A stretch of DNA of 64,000 nt from Hormoscilla sp. GUM202 (GCA_005518205.2 RFFC02000036.1:1-64000); one strand, 5' to 3'; shown: positions 26,056 to 36,121, counted from the first letter of the stretch. Numbers and translations: made by a program. Notes: generated from the sequence alone by a model not told the origin.

Positions 26056-26341
26056 TGGATTTCTTGTGTGGTGCCACCTTATCCTTAAACGACTTGCCAG
26101 CTGAAAAAGCTGGCACCTTAGTAGCTGGTATTTCCATCTTATCGCCTGTCTTAGGATTGCGTCCCTCACGGGCCTTGCGCTCCCGCGGCTCAAAGGAGCC
26201 AAACCCCACTAGCGTCACCTTATCGCCTCCAGCAACTACTTCGATAATTGTGTCTAAGGCAGCACTCAGCACGGCGTCGGCCTGCTTCTTCGTCACCTGA
26301 GCCTTCTCAGCTACTGTATCCACCAATTCGCCTTTATTCAT
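26042..26341 (-). CDS. hup: HU-family DNA-binding protein
   Basis: A 99-aa histone-like protein starting MNKGELVDTVAEKAQVTKK, with GFGSFEPRERKAREGRNPKTG, the beta-arm that grips the minor groove, and the GKSFKDKV end. It compacts DNA and assists recombination and replication. The ATG at 26341 is the family start; a longer frame continues upstream but has no merit. The gene ends inside the presumed cobD start. Confidence 0.93.
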   Translation of the reverse strand: MNKGELVDTVAEKAQVTKKQADAVLSAALDTIIEVVAGGDKVTLVGFGSFEPRERKAREGRNPKTGDKMEIPATKVPAFSAGKSFKDKVAPHKKSNAVE

Positions 26342-26378
26342 TTTGTCTTGTCTCTCCTTTGGGTTTATCTGATTTTTC

Positions 26379-26412
26379 TGAGGTTTGTAGTGAGTCCTCA
26401 CTACAAACCTCA
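26379..26412 (-). promoter_or_regulatory. long hairpin in the hup leader
   Basis: A perfect 16-bp stem, TGAGGTTTGTAGTGAG with its complement, and a 2-base loop lie 38 bases upstream of the hup ATG. It could control hup or be a repeat insertion. Confidence 0.5.
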
Positions 26413-26591
26413 GTACGGGCCTTAAATCCCCCGCCACCGTTTGCTGATTCAACGATGGCGGGGGTCACCCGGATGTGGGAGTATTTTTACTGTTTTACGC
26501 CAAAACTCCCATGCATACGACTTTTCAATCGTTTATTCTAAGTGCTGCTTACCCGATATGGATCGAGGACACCGGTATTTATCTGGATTTG

Positions 26592-26632
26592 GGCAGTATA
26601 GAAGTCGATCGCCTTCTATACTGCCATTTTTT
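26592..26632 (+). terminator. intrinsic terminator, rightward
   Basis: A perfect 13-bp stem (GGCAGTATAGAAG with its complement) and an 8-base loop, followed by ATTTTTT. This is a textbook Rho-independent terminator, yet no rightward gene precedes it. Confidence 0.75.
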
Positions 26633-26672
26633 CTCAGATGTCGCGCACGCTGCGCTAAACTGCATATTGGGG

Positions 26673-26704
26673 CTTATGGGTCGAGGGTTGCCTCGACCCA
26701 TAAG
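26673..26704. repeat. 14-bp perfect hairpin
   Basis: CTTATGGGTCGAGG, a GTTG loop and the exact complement. It lies 40 bases after the terminator. No T-run follows. Confidence 0.6.
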
Positions 26705-26879
26705 CGTTTCAGCCATAACGGCAATTTTGGACTAGGCAATAGGAATGCACGCTTCGCTACATCTGGACTTTTACCAGATGGTGAATTGGCTCACCTATCC
26801 CCTCTCGGAGCCCCACTGCCAGTGTTTCCGGCATTTTACTCCCTTGACCACGTACCATGCCTCCTGACAACTGACTCCT

Positions 26880-26926
26880 CGATGCGCGAGGGGTAGTGTG
26901 AGTAGCGCGACACCCCGACGGCATCG
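26880..26926. repeat. hairpin element, third copy of the GTAGT-AGTAGCGC family
   Basis: Outer stem CGATGC with GCATCG and inner stem GGGGT with ACCCC around GTGTGAGTAGCGC. Its loop matches the hairpins at 8327 and 25978. Confidence 0.55.
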
Positions 26927-27025
26927 AAGGCGGGACAAGTCCGGAGCAACTGACAACTGACCACTAACGACCACTAACACCACTAACAACTTTCCCTTGA
27001 CTTATTTAATTTTATATGCTATCAT

Positions 27026-29065
27026 CTAAACATTAGCTGTTTCTGGAAAAACCACAATGTTATCGTTAGTCAGGTCAAAACCGTCAGGTAGGCTGGCAAT
27101 CGGTCTGCCGCCGCCAGCATTATCACCATTGGAGTCAAAGTATAACAGAGCATTAGAGTTGTCGTAGACGAATCTGATATCATCAGTAGTACCATCAGCA
27201 GGATTGGCTGGATCCAGATCGTTTCCCTCTGCAAACCGAGTAGTCCGGAGAGTTCCCCGATCGCCCGTCTCGGTCAAGCTGAAAGCAGTGGCCTCCACAA
27301 AAATTAGATCGTCGGCAGTAAAGTCATCGATACGATCGCCATCGTCACCACCATCCAATGGGTTGATGAAGATAAAGTAATTCTCGCCGCCACCACCAGT
27401 CAGGTTATCAGCATCACCGCCACCCAGGAACAGGTCATTACCACTACCACCAGTCAGGTTGTCAACGCTAGAGGTACCCACAAGTACCCCATCGATATTC
27501 CCAGCAATTTCGGGCAGGTCATTGGGAATTAGGGTAAACTGATTCAAACTGGAAAACTTCAAAGTTGTGGTACTATTGCTGGGCAAGTTCTCATCATCAT
27601 AGGTTCCAGAAGCCACCAAGACAGTATCTTGCCCAGTCCCATCACTAATATCGTCCCCATCCCCGATCGCGCTATCCCGAATCGCGTCATCAATGTCTCT
27701 GTAAACAGTGAATTGAGTCGTGCCTAAAGTCCCTCCCTCTGCGTCTTGTGATGCAATTGTCAGATTCACATATCTATTACCAGATATACCTGAAGCCAAC
27801 ACGCTACTATTTACCAATCCTAGGTTACTACCCTGAATCTCAAAATCTGCCGATACCTCTTGACCAGTGTTGCCAGTAGCATTGTTAATCGTAAAACTGG
27901 AAGCGCCAGTCCCTGTCAGTTGGGCTAAATTCCCGATTGGCGTCGAACTATTGGCAACCAGTACCTCTGCGCCGACTACGCGGGGACCATTACCTGGTGT
28001 TGGTGGTGTTGGTGGTGTTGGTGGTGTTGGTGGCGTTGGTTCTTCCGGGAGTTCAACATCTATGAAATCAGTTTCATCTATCGAGCCAGCATTTACATTC
28101 TCGATCACTAACAAAACATTGCCTTGGAGGGTGTCTTCAATAATGACGTCATTGGCATTTTCTCCTGTACCCTGAGTAATCTCCAGATCTGCAAAGGCGA
28201 GTCCCTCTGCTAGACCAATTAAATCCTGACCATCTTGGAAATCAAGCACAACATCCGCCTCAGATGTTGCGGTGACTGTGAATCTGTCAGAGCCAGCACC
28301 TCCTGTGAAAGTATCTACGCCGCTACCACCAAAGAGCGTGTCATTACCGGCATCCCCAGAAACTTCGTCCCTGCCATTGCCTCCCAGCAACAGGTCATTG
28401 TCATCTCCACCAGAGAGGATGTCATCCCCCGCCTGACCAAAGATGGTATCATCCCCCGCTTCGCCAAACAGCCGATCGTTACCATCTTCTGTGGTGCTGT
28501 CGCTACCTCCTCCGATCGAGTCATCTCCATCCCCACCAAAGACAGTATCGTCACCCAGATCCCCCAGCATGGAATCATCACCGAGGTCGCCAAACAACTG
28601 GTCATCCCCTTTGCCACCTCTAATGCTGTCATTGTCTTTACCGCCGTAGATGATATCGTCTCCCAGGTCGCCGAAGAGAGTATCTCTACCAGTACCGCCA
28701 AGCACCAGGTCGTTGTCTTTGCCTGCACGCACCCGGTCATTACTTTCTCCCCCTGCGATCGTATCATTGCCTTCGTTACCAAACAGGACATCGTTTTCCT
28801 GATTCCCTTCCAGGAAGTCGTTACCCTCTCCACCATAGATCAGGTCTAACCCATTCCCTCCCAAGACTGTATCATCGCCAAGGTCGCCATAAAGCTCGTC
28901 AAAGCCTTCCGCACCGCGCACAAAGTCATTATCTTTGCCGCCGAAGATGGTATCGTTACCCAAACTTCCATCTATATTGTCATTCCCTTGTGCTGCCAGA
29001 ATGATATCCGACTCTAGGGTTCCAAATAAAAACTCATGCCCTGGCGTGCCTGCGATCGTTGCCAT
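27026..29065 (-). CDS. RTX-type calcium-binding repeat protein
   Basis: A 679-aa protein. Residues about 10-265 and 540-575 hold many GGxGxDxhx nonapeptides (GGKDNDFVRG, YGGEGNDFLEG, LTGGSGNDLFLGG), which fold into a Ca2+-binding beta-roll. A proline linker with repeated PTPP (about 345-360) separates a middle domain without RTX repeats. There is no N-terminal signal peptide, so export by a type I system through the C-terminus is likely. The biological role is unknown; cell-surface or S-layer-like functions are common. A MITE sits in its upstream region. Confidence 0.85.
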   Translation of the reverse strand: MATIAGTPGHEFLFGTLESDIILAAQGNDNIDGSLGNDTIFGGKDNDFVRGAEGFDELYGDLGDDTVLGGNGLDLIYGGEGNDFLEGNQENDVLFGNEGNDTIAGGESNDRVRAGKDNDLVLGGTGRDTLFGDLGDDIIYGGKDNDSIRGGKGDDQLFGDLGDDSMLGDLGDDTVFGGDGDDSIGGGSDSTTEDGNDRLFGEAGDDTIFGQAGDDILSGGDDNDLLLGGNGRDEVSGDAGNDTLFGGSGVDTFTGGAGSDRFTVTATSEADVVLDFQDGQDLIGLAEGLAFADLEITQGTGENANDVIIEDTLQGNVLLVIENVNAGSIDETDFIDVELPEEPTPPTPPTPPTPPTPGNGPRVVGAEVLVANSSTPIGNLAQLTGTGASSFTINNATGNTGQEVSADFEIQGSNLGLVNSSVLASGISGNRYVNLTIASQDAEGGTLGTTQFTVYRDIDDAIRDSAIGDGDDISDGTGQDTVLVASGTYDDENLPSNSTTTLKFSSLNQFTLIPNDLPEIAGNIDGVLVGTSSVDNLTGGSGNDLFLGGGDADNLTGGGGENYFIFINPLDGGDDGDRIDDFTADDLIFVEATAFSLTETGDRGTLRTTRFAEGNDLDPANPADGTTDDIRFVYDNSNALLYFDSNGDNAGGGRPIASLPDGFDLTNDNIVVFPETANV

Positions 29066-29210
29066 TTTTCCACCTGCTTATACTATTTGGCAGTGGCTAT
29101 TGCCCTACTTTCCATTTCTTTTGCAGCGAATGGCGCATCCCGGAGAGGAGATCGGGTACTGCCCACCCTACTTTCTCTTTTACATTTTTCCTTCCCAATT
29201 TCCTATATTA

Positions 29211-29368
29211 ACCTAAGTTGCTACTACCTATAAAATTTTTGACCTCTGAGACAACATTTTTGCTAAGAAAATTCAAAACAATGCCTTTTTTGGTAAATCA
29301 AAAAGTAATTTTAGCTAATTTTGCCGACCTAATGTTGGGGTTGAGGTTCTGTAGGTCGCAACTTGAGT
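29211..29368. mobile_element. IS982-derived MITE, copy 2
   Basis: 158 bp, ends ACCTAAGTTGC and GGTCGCAACTTGAGT as in the IS982 element. A perfect 7-bp target duplication TATATTA flanks it (29204-29210 and 29369-29375). No coding capacity. Confidence 0.88.
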
Positions 29369-29414
29369 TATATTAACGATTGGGATTCCGATTTTTACAG
29401 AACGGTAAACCACC

Positions 29415-32132
29415 CTAGGGCATCATTTGTTGTACTTCTGGACCTGGCCTGTAGCCGTAGCCAAAATTCGATCGTTCTGTATCCTCGATAATCCGAGGCG
29501 TAATCACAATCACTACTTCATTGCGGATGTCCTCACTGTCTCGGCGGCGGAACAGCGAGCCGACGATCGGCAAGTCGCCGAGAAGCGGTATTTTTGTGAC
29601 AACTTCTCTGTCTTGCTCTTGAATTATACCTGCCAGAATCAAGGTTTGACCATCTCGCAAGCGAATTGTTCCAGAATTCAGTTCGCGTTTAGCAGTCAGA
29701 AATATCTGCTGCTCGCCCTCTCCTGTATCAATGATAGTACTGCCGACAATTGTTGATACATTGGGTACGACATTGAGAGTGATAAAACCATTATCATCAA
29801 TTCGCTGTATACTTATTGGTAACACAAGCCCCACATCCTCGAATTCCCTATCTATGTCTGTAGTTGTACCAGCCTCCGTTCTTTCCCTGGTAATTTTCAC
29901 GTCGATCGGGACTCTTTGTGTCAAGTTTACTCTCGCTGTTTCCCCTTCTTGTACCGTCAGGGTCGGATCGGTGAGAATCTTGGCATTATTCTCTACAACA
30001 CTAGCTTGTAACTGTGCCAGGAATTGTCGAGGATACTGAAACGCTTCGGGCAGTCCGAAGGCAAATTGAGCCGCCCTGCCGATGAAAGGAATTAAACCCG
30101 TCGCCTGAGTTCCTACTTGGATCAGCTCGCTCTCTTCAAACAGGGGTTGAAAAGAGCCCCCAGCAATGGTCAACTGACTGAGAGTTCTAGGAATGAAGTT
30201 GACATCAAAGAATAAAGGAGATGATGTGGAAACTCCCGGATTTCCTAGCACCCCCGTTACAGCCGTTACAGGGGTCCCATTTGGATTAAGTAAAGGTTGG
30301 ATTGAGCCAGTAAAACCTGGGATATCGCCAGGATTAGCGAGCTGACTGGGAAGCCTAGGATTTCCTTGAAAATCAAAGAATTGCTGGGGAACTCCTGCCG
30401 TTCCAGTGTTTCCTACTCTAAATGCTCTGGCTTGAACTAAATCACCCTCGGGGTTAATGAAAGGTGCAATATTCCCTCCGCCGATCGTCAGCTCATTAGC
30501 TGGTCTGGGAATGCCCTGAGCATCCAGGTAGAGAGGTGCCGATGCATCAGCTGGCAGTCGCTGTGGAGTAATTTCAGTAATTCCAGGGGTAGTGGGCAGG
30601 CCGCCCGGACTAAAGATGGAACCAGCTTGGTTAGGCGCTCCGGGTACAAAATCACCACTGGCGGGGTCGCGTATCTGTTGAGTGCCGTCAGGGTTTAAGA
30701 AGGGTTGAACCCCTGAGAGTGGGTTAGGCACGATCGGGCGACCAAATTGATTCGTGCTTGTAGTATTGGCTGACGGCGGTTGAAGTCGCCCAAAATTTGC
30801 TACCCCTTGACCCCCATCAACCACAAAGAAGGAATCACCAATCCCGAAGGAGAAACTGCTGTTCAAGTTATCTGTCGCTGACAAGTTCACATCAATTATT
30901 TTTACATTCACTGCTGCTTGGCGACGGCGCAGGTCTTGCTGAGTCAAAAGGGCTGTAGCCATTTCCACTTTTCTGGCTTCCCCGATCAGCGTGATCGCGT
31001 TGAGACGCTCATCCGTTATCACTGATAACCCTCTAAGTAACAATGTTCTTATCTCGTCTGTGGCGGTCAGGGGTTCAATTACTGATCTTGTTTTTGATCT
31101 GACTACACTTCCCTCTCCCCCTCCCTCAGTTATTGTCTCGGTTATAACTTGTTGGCTGGAAGCTCCCTGAATAGCCAGAAATGCTGCTGCACTCCCTACC
31201 AGGACTTGATTTAGTCGTAAAGTACGAGTCACTATCTGTCTGGCTGCGATCGGCAGTTTTTTGCCCACAAATATTGTCCGCCCCATGCGATTTGCTTCTA
31301 AACCAGTCACCCGCAGAATGTTGTTAAACACATCTTGCACTGGCTCGTTTTTCACATCCAGGGTTATTGTTGGGCCAACGTCAGCTTCAACTCCTTGTCC
31401 TTGGCTTTCTTCTTTTTCTATGCTAAACGCCATGTTTAAGCCAGCAACTCTAGCCAGGAGAGATAACACGTCTCGGACGGGAGCATCCCGCAAGACTAAG
31501 CGGGGCACCAGTTCATTACTGCCGAGATTGATGGTACTGGCCGAAGAGTCGATCGTTGAGACAGAAATATCTCCTACCGGAGGGGCGATCGCCCTTGGTC
31601 GCAAGGGCGGTGCCACGTTCTGGGCTTGAGGCCAAACCGGGGATCCGTTCTGGAGCCGGGGCAATTGAACCGGCGATGTTACTTGTGGCCGGGGAGTAGC
31701 AGTGGGAGTAGTGCTTTGGGCCACAATAGTCTGTTTGATGCTGAAGGTCAGACCTGCGGCACCACTATCGATCGCACCGCCTGTTATCGGTCCATTTTTC
31801 CCGGTCACAGTCACCCGAATGCTGTTGGCATTTTGCTGCTTCACAGTTACGAGAGCGATGCCTGGGGCCGGGTTATCCTGACTAAAACTGGTGCCATCCG
31901 GCAGTCTTAGCTGGGTATTGATGATATCTGCCATCCAGCTGTTGCCGTTGGGTACTGCGAATACTTGGGGGCGTTTGCCTCCTTTTGTCTCCAGCGTCAC
32001 CTCAATGCCAGCATTTGTCTGGTTTATTCTCACTGCCGTTACCTCGGTTGGCGCCGCCCAAGCTGGCTGTGTCGCCACCATTACTGCTGCGGCCCCACAT
32101 AACATCCCCGCCCATCTGGCATATTGTTTCAC
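29415..32132 (-). CDS. pilQ: type IV pilus secretin PilQ
   Basis: A 905-aa outer-membrane secretin through which the type IV pilus passes. Signal peptide (MLCGAAAVMVATQPAWA) at residues about 10-26, an AMIN domain (about 30-130) that binds peptidoglycan, an STN/secretin N region (about 210-290), and the secretin pore domain near 690-890 with VPNVSTIVGS and ILAGIIQEQDREVVTKIPLLGDLP. Between about 430 and 660 lies a long Pro/Gln/Asn-rich insert containing repeats such as PLFFDVNFIPRTLSQLTIAGG. It is the last gene of the folC-pilMNO-pilQ run. Confidence 0.95.
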   Translation of the reverse strand: MKQYARWAGMLCGAAAVMVATQPAWAAPTEVTAVRINQTNAGIEVTLETKGGKRPQVFAVPNGNSWMADIINTQLRLPDGTSFSQDNPAPGIALVTVKQQNANSIRVTVTGKNGPITGGAIDSGAAGLTFSIKQTIVAQSTTPTATPRPQVTSPVQLPRLQNGSPVWPQAQNVAPPLRPRAIAPPVGDISVSTIDSSASTINLGSNELVPRLVLRDAPVRDVLSLLARVAGLNMAFSIEKEESQGQGVEADVGPTITLDVKNEPVQDVFNNILRVTGLEANRMGRTIFVGKKLPIAARQIVTRTLRLNQVLVGSAAAFLAIQGASSQQVITETITEGGGEGSVVRSKTRSVIEPLTATDEIRTLLLRGLSVITDERLNAITLIGEARKVEMATALLTQQDLRRRQAAVNVKIIDVNLSATDNLNSSFSFGIGDSFFVVDGGQGVANFGRLQPPSANTTSTNQFGRPIVPNPLSGVQPFLNPDGTQQIRDPASGDFVPGAPNQAGSIFSPGGLPTTPGITEITPQRLPADASAPLYLDAQGIPRPANELTIGGGNIAPFINPEGDLVQARAFRVGNTGTAGVPQQFFDFQGNPRLPSQLANPGDIPGFTGSIQPLLNPNGTPVTAVTGVLGNPGVSTSSPLFFDVNFIPRTLSQLTIAGGSFQPLFEESELIQVGTQATGLIPFIGRAAQFAFGLPEAFQYPRQFLAQLQASVVENNAKILTDPTLTVQEGETARVNLTQRVPIDVKITRERTEAGTTTDIDREFEDVGLVLPISIQRIDDNGFITLNVVPNVSTIVGSTIIDTGEGEQQIFLTAKRELNSGTIRLRDGQTLILAGIIQEQDREVVTKIPLLGDLPIVGSLFRRRDSEDIRNEVVIVITPRIIEDTERSNFGYGYRPGPEVQQMMP

Positions 32133-32238
32133 CGTTCCCTCCTGGACACCAATTTCGGCTAATGGCTAATTTTATATCTTTACCTGTTAAATCTTAACAG
32201 TCAATAACCATCAACCATAACGCATCTGACAACTTTTA

Positions 32239-32922
32239 TCACTTTTTCTTTGTCTCCGGCTTTGCTGACGGCAGTTCTGCTGGCATCAGCGCCTGGATTG
32301 TCAAGCTTGTTTTCAGCTTCGGTTTCCCCGAGATTGTCAGTCTGCCTTGGTTATATCTTACCTCCTGAGTTGACCTATCCACCAACTGAGTTCTAAAGTC
32401 TTTCACCACCAGTAGCGGCTGCAACCGCTCCATAGTTAGCAACACCGAGCGAATTTGATCGAAGCTGCCTGTCAACTCCATTTTCATCTCTTTCTGTTTG
32501 AGTTTTCCATTTACCAGCGGTCCTAATGACCCATCTGATATCACCTCAGGAGGTCCACTATTACTTAGTTCAAACCGCTTCATCTCCGCCTTTCTGGCAT
32601 CTACTATTCTGTTCAGGTCTAGCAGCAATGTCTCTAGAGCTTTTTCCGAGGCAAATAATGCCGTCACGTCCTCTTTTCGCCTTTGCGCGATCGCCCTTTG
32701 GGCCTTAGCCTTTTCCTCCTCTGCTTCTAGAGTCCCTCCTGTTTTTATTTGTTTCTCTAGTTCTGCCAGCTTCTTTGTCTGCTCTTTATTTTTTTCTACC
32801 GCTGGCTTTACCATAAACCATCCTATCAATGCTGCTACCACCACACCTAACACGCCAATCCCAATTCCTATCAGCTCGTAATTTGGTTTTGACCCTTCTT
32901 CTCCTACTGCTAATGCCACCAT
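32239..32922 (-). CDS. pilO: type IV pilus inner-membrane protein PilO
   Basis: A 227-aa protein with one N-terminal membrane segment (about residues 18-36), a coiled coil (KNKEQTKKLAELEKQIK and on), and a small periplasmic domain. It pairs with PilN to link the pilus motor to the outer-membrane secretin. Position between pilN (14 bases upstream) and pilQ supports the call, since sequence conservation is low. Confidence 0.85.
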   Translation of the reverse strand: MVALAVGEEGSKPNYELIGIGIGVLGVVVAALIGWFMVKPAVEKNKEQTKKLAELEKQIKTGGTLEAEEEKAKAQRAIAQRRKEDVTALFASEKALETLLLDLNRIVDARKAEMKRFELSNSGPPEVISDGSLGPLVNGKLKQKEMKMELTGSFDQIRSVLLTMERLQPLLVVKDFRTQLVDRSTQEVRYNQGRLTISGKPKLKTSLTIQALMPAELPSAKPETKKK

Positions 32923-32936
32923 TTTTCTCCTCCTGT

Positions 32937-33719
32937 TTATTCCCTAATTCTTTGCAAATTTTCGATTCTATTTACCAATCCTACTGCACCTTTCCTTTCT
33001 AGTTCTGCCAGTATTTCTTCAGCTGGAGCATCTGACAGGAATGTGCGGATTTTGTAGTTGACCACCGGCGGCAGTTCCACTTTGATATCACTTCCTTCGG
33101 GAACTTCCACCCTTGTGGGGTTATTTTGCATTCTTGCTGACACCAGTTCTATCTCTTTCCCGCTCAATAAACTTGATTTCGTCAGCAGTAGCATAAAATC
33201 GTTCACATCCTTATAGGATCTCGCCAATCCCCTTATTTCAATTCCCAGTTTTTTGAGCTGAGTCGGCTTTTCTTTATTGTTTTTCGCCGGAATTCTCGTT
33301 ACCACTTCTACTTGTTTCAGTTCTTCTATTTGCACGCTTGCCGGCGTCCGATCGCGCATTTCCTGCAACAATGCTGACCATGGTTTTATCTGATTAAACA
33401 CCGTTGCTAGCGCTTCTGTCTGAGCATTTATATCCTCTGTCCCCTTTTTTATTGCTGCGATTTTATTCTTTTTTGCCTGGATCTGTTTGAGACTACTATC
33501 TGCTTGCCCCACTAGGTCTTGCAACTTCTCATTTTCTCCATCATAGTATATTTTTATCCCCACAGATCCACCCACCAGCACTCCTGCCACCATCAAACCC
33601 ACCGCCACCGGGACTAGATCCTTGAGTTCAATATTTCTCGGAGTACCAGGCAGCTTTTCCCTTTCTCCACCCTGCGCTATACCTCTGTCTTTGAGAAAAT
33701 TAATCTCTAGGCTATACAT
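32937..33719 (-). CDS. pilN: type IV pilus inner-membrane protein PilN
   Basis: A 260-aa bitopic protein. The N-terminal YSLEINFLKDRG is the PilN cytoplasmic peptide that binds PilM. A membrane segment at about 32-54 and a coiled coil follow. Periplasmic part contains PASVQIEELKQVEV. Co-transcribed with pilM 12 bases upstream and pilO 14 bases downstream. Confidence 0.88.
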   Translation of the reverse strand: MYSLEINFLKDRGIAQGGEREKLPGTPRNIELKDLVPVAVGLMVAGVLVGGSVGIKIYYDGENEKLQDLVGQADSSLKQIQAKKNKIAAIKKGTEDINAQTEALATVFNQIKPWSALLQEMRDRTPASVQIEELKQVEVVTRIPAKNNKEKPTQLKKLGIEIRGLARSYKDVNDFMLLLTKSSLLSGKEIELVSARMQNNPTRVEVPEGSDIKVELPPVVNYKIRTFLSDAPAEEILAELERKGAVGLVNRIENLQRIRE

Positions 33720-33731
33720 GCTGTTAACACC

Positions 33732-34853
33732 TCAAGTTACAAACCGTAATCCTAATCCCAATGCTACCCCTAAACCCGGTCTTTGGCTCGGGGGGATTTC
33801 TGTATCCAACTCTAGAGATAGTACCTCGATCGGGTCCACAAACGAACTTGGTACCGACAATCTCTGAGTGAAGAATTCATCCAGCTGTCCTATGCTAGCA
33901 CCCGGTCCTGCTAGTAGTAGTTGAGCCACTTCCTGATTTTCCCCTTGATTTACGTAGAAATCAATCGATCTACGCAGTTCATCTGCCAATTCTCCCAATA
34001 CTCTAATCATAGCAGCCGCACCTGGATTTGTGCCCGTCATCTCAGTGCGCACGGCATCTACTACTGTCCTCGGAATCGACATTCCTTGCAGCAATTCCGT
34101 ATTCCGGGAAGGCGGTAGGTTCATCGCTTGGGACAGGGCCGTCTGTATTTGGGCCGTCCCTAGCGGCACTGTGCGCGAAAACTGCGGCACCCCATTTACT
34201 GCGATCGCTATTTCCGTCCCCTCATATTCTATATTGGCGATCGCCACTGCTTCCGATTTTTCCGGAACGGTGGGCGCAAATTGCCGCAACTGTTCAATGA
34301 TTGTCCTAATCAAAGCAAAACTGCTAATTTCTAAAATATCTAGTTGCAACCCTGCTTGTTCAAATGTATTGATGTAGTTATCTGTCACTTCCTTGCGGGT
34401 TGCCACTAGCAGCACGCGCACTTTCTCTATCCCATCGTCACCTATCATCAGATCCAGCTTTTGATAATCTACATCTGCTTCTTCCCGGGGAAACGGCAAA
34501 TATAAACCTGCTTCCTGGTTCAGTACCATGTCCCGCAGTTCATTGTCCTCCAATTCTGCTGGCACTGTGATTAAACGGGTTACTGCTTCCCTGCCTGATA
34601 CTGCTGTCGCCGCATTTTTTACCTTGATCTTATTTTTTTCCAGCACTGTCTGAATCACTTGCGCCATTTCTGGGGCGTCTATGCTCCGTCCCTCTTTATA
34701 TACCCCTTCTGGCACCTCCGCCGAGTGGAAATTGATTAATTTATATCCTTGACCTTTTTTGCTCAGACGGACTATATTCACTTTCTCTGGCGTCAGTTCC
34801 ACACCTATTCCTTTAGAACGATTTTCTAATAAACCTTTGAGAAAATTAACCAT
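33732..34853 (-). CDS. pilM: type IV pilus assembly protein PilM
   Basis: A 373-aa cytoplasmic actin-like ATPase of the pilus platform. GIGVELTPEKVNIVRLSK opens the domain, and GPGASIGQLDEFFTQRLS and GVALGLGLRF are the C-terminal signatures. The ATG at 34853 (MVNFLKGLLE) is the usual family start. A GTG at 34883 overlaps the folC stop and has a better ribosome site (GGGAG), so translation coupled to folC is possible. Confidence 0.9.
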   Translation of the reverse strand: MVNFLKGLLENRSKGIGVELTPEKVNIVRLSKKGQGYKLINFHSAEVPEGVYKEGRSIDAPEMAQVIQTVLEKNKIKVKNAATAVSGREAVTRLITVPAELEDNELRDMVLNQEAGLYLPFPREEADVDYQKLDLMIGDDGIEKVRVLLVATRKEVTDNYINTFEQAGLQLDILEISSFALIRTIIEQLRQFAPTVPEKSEAVAIANIEYEGTEIAIAVNGVPQFSRTVPLGTAQIQTALSQAMNLPPSRNTELLQGMSIPRTVVDAVRTEMTGTNPGAAAMIRVLGELADELRRSIDFYVNQGENQEVAQLLLAGPGASIGQLDEFFTQRLSVPSSFVDPIEVLSLELDTEIPPSQRPGLGVALGLGLRFVT

Positions 34854-34876
34854 ATTTTTAATTCCCAATTCCCAAT

Positions 34877-36121
34877 TTACCACTTACTCCCTAGGAAATC
34901 ACCTACAAGATAGAGAGAACCTGACAAGACTGTTAAGTTTTCTGAATCTGTCACAGCTGCTTCTAGACCTGCGATCGGATCTAGATATGCTTGACAAGAA
35001 GCCAACTTTGTGCATATACTCTGCGCTCGCGTTGCTAGCTGTTGTGGATCGGCTCCACGAGGATCTGGTACTGGGACTAGATATAACTTGTCAGCTGGAC
35101 GGAGTAAGGTTTTGAATATTTCAGAATGATCTTTGGTGGAGAGCATCCCTATTACCCAGCTTACTGCTTGGCGGTCTAGATTGTCAACATATTGGCGTAA
35201 TGCTGCGGCTGCGGCCCCGTTGTGGGCACCATCGATTAATATGGGATGGTTGCGCCAGGTTGTCCATTGGAGCCGCCCTGGCCAGGTGGTTTTTGCCATT
35301 CCCTGACTGATGGCCTCGGCGGAAATGTCCCAACCTTGCTGCCCGAGGATTTGCAGACAGGCGATCGCCAGTGCAGAATTGCCCAGCTGCATGTCTCCCA
35401 GCAAGGGCAAGGGATATTTCCTACCTTGATATGCTGCCCAGCCTGGTTCTAAGTATACTGCCAGTTCCGGATAAATAGCGGGACAGTCTAGTGCTGCTAT
35501 TCTCTGTTTTACCACAGCCATTGCGGCTGGTGGCAGTTGTCCGATGACTGCTGGACATCCTGGTTTCAGGATCCCGGCTTTTTCTCTGGCAATGTCAGCT
35601 AGGGTAGGACCGAGGACTTGCCAATGTTCCCGACTGATGGTGGTGATGATGGTGACCAAGGGGCGATCGCATACATTTGTAGCATCCAATCTTCCCCCTA
35701 ATCCTACTTCTATCACAGCTATATCGCATTGTTCTTGGGCAAAGTACAGCCAGGCCGCAGCGGTCAATACTTCAAACTGAGTGGGTGACTCTTCTACTAG
35801 GAAGATCGCATCAATGACTTGTAACAGTAGTTGCTGGAGTTTTTCCGAGGCGATGGGCTGTTCTTTAATACATATACGTTCCGTCCAATCCACTAAATGA
35901 GGCGAAGTATAGCGTCCGACGCGATAACCTGCCTGGGTCAATACTGCCGACAGATAGGCGCAAACAGATCCTTTTCCATTCGTACCCGCCACGTGAATAA
36001 TTGGGACTTGCTGATGGGGATTTCCCTTCGCAGCTAATAGCTGGTGCATTCGTTCTAGTCCCAGGCGGACACGCTGGACGCTAAAATGTTGAAATGGTTT
36101 GAGGATTTCCTGAATATCCAA
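34877..36121 (-). CDS. folC: folylpolyglutamate / dihydrofolate synthase
   Basis: A 414-aa Mur-ligase-fold enzyme that adds glutamate to dihydropteroate and folates. P-loop HVAGTNGKGSVCAYL at residues about 43-57, TSPHLVDWTERI, EVGLGGRLDATN and the C-terminal WVIGMLSTKDHSEI are typical. The stop codon overlaps a potential GTG start of pilM. Its association with pilM is transcriptional and not functional. Confidence 0.93.
   Translation of the reverse strand: MDIQEILKPFQHFSVQRVRLGLERMHQLLAAKGNPHQQVPIIHVAGTNGKGSVCAYLSAVLTQAGYRVGRYTSPHLVDWTERICIKEQPIASEKLQQLLLQVIDAIFLVEESPTQFEVLTAAAWLYFAQEQCDIAVIEVGLGGRLDATNVCDRPLVTIITTISREHWQVLGPTLADIAREKAGILKPGCPAVIGQLPPAAMAVVKQRIAALDCPAIYPELAVYLEPGWAAYQGRKYPLPLLGDMQLGNSALAIACLQILGQQGWDISAEAISQGMAKTTWPGRLQWTTWRNHPILIDGAHNGAAAAALRQYVDNLDRQAVSWVIGMLSTKDHSEIFKTLLRPADKLYLVPVPDPRGADPQQLATRAQSICTKLASCQAYLDPIAGLEAAVTDSENLTVLSGSLYLVGDFLGSKW

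Larger units (their letters stand above)
26342..27025. other. intergenic with several strong hairpins, possible ncRNA
   Basis: About 680 bases between two leftward genes. It holds the hup leader hairpin (26379-26412), a rightward intrinsic terminator (26592-26632) with no rightward gene before it, a second long hairpin (26673-26704), a dispersed hairpin (26880-26926) and ACTGACAACTGACC-type simple repeats. No protein-coding frame is convincing. Confidence 0.55.

Noticed and set aside
28235-28849. Long rightward open frame opposite the RTX gene
   Set aside because: It is a mirror frame produced by the repetitive RTX codons; composition is that of a shadow and no family is recognisable.
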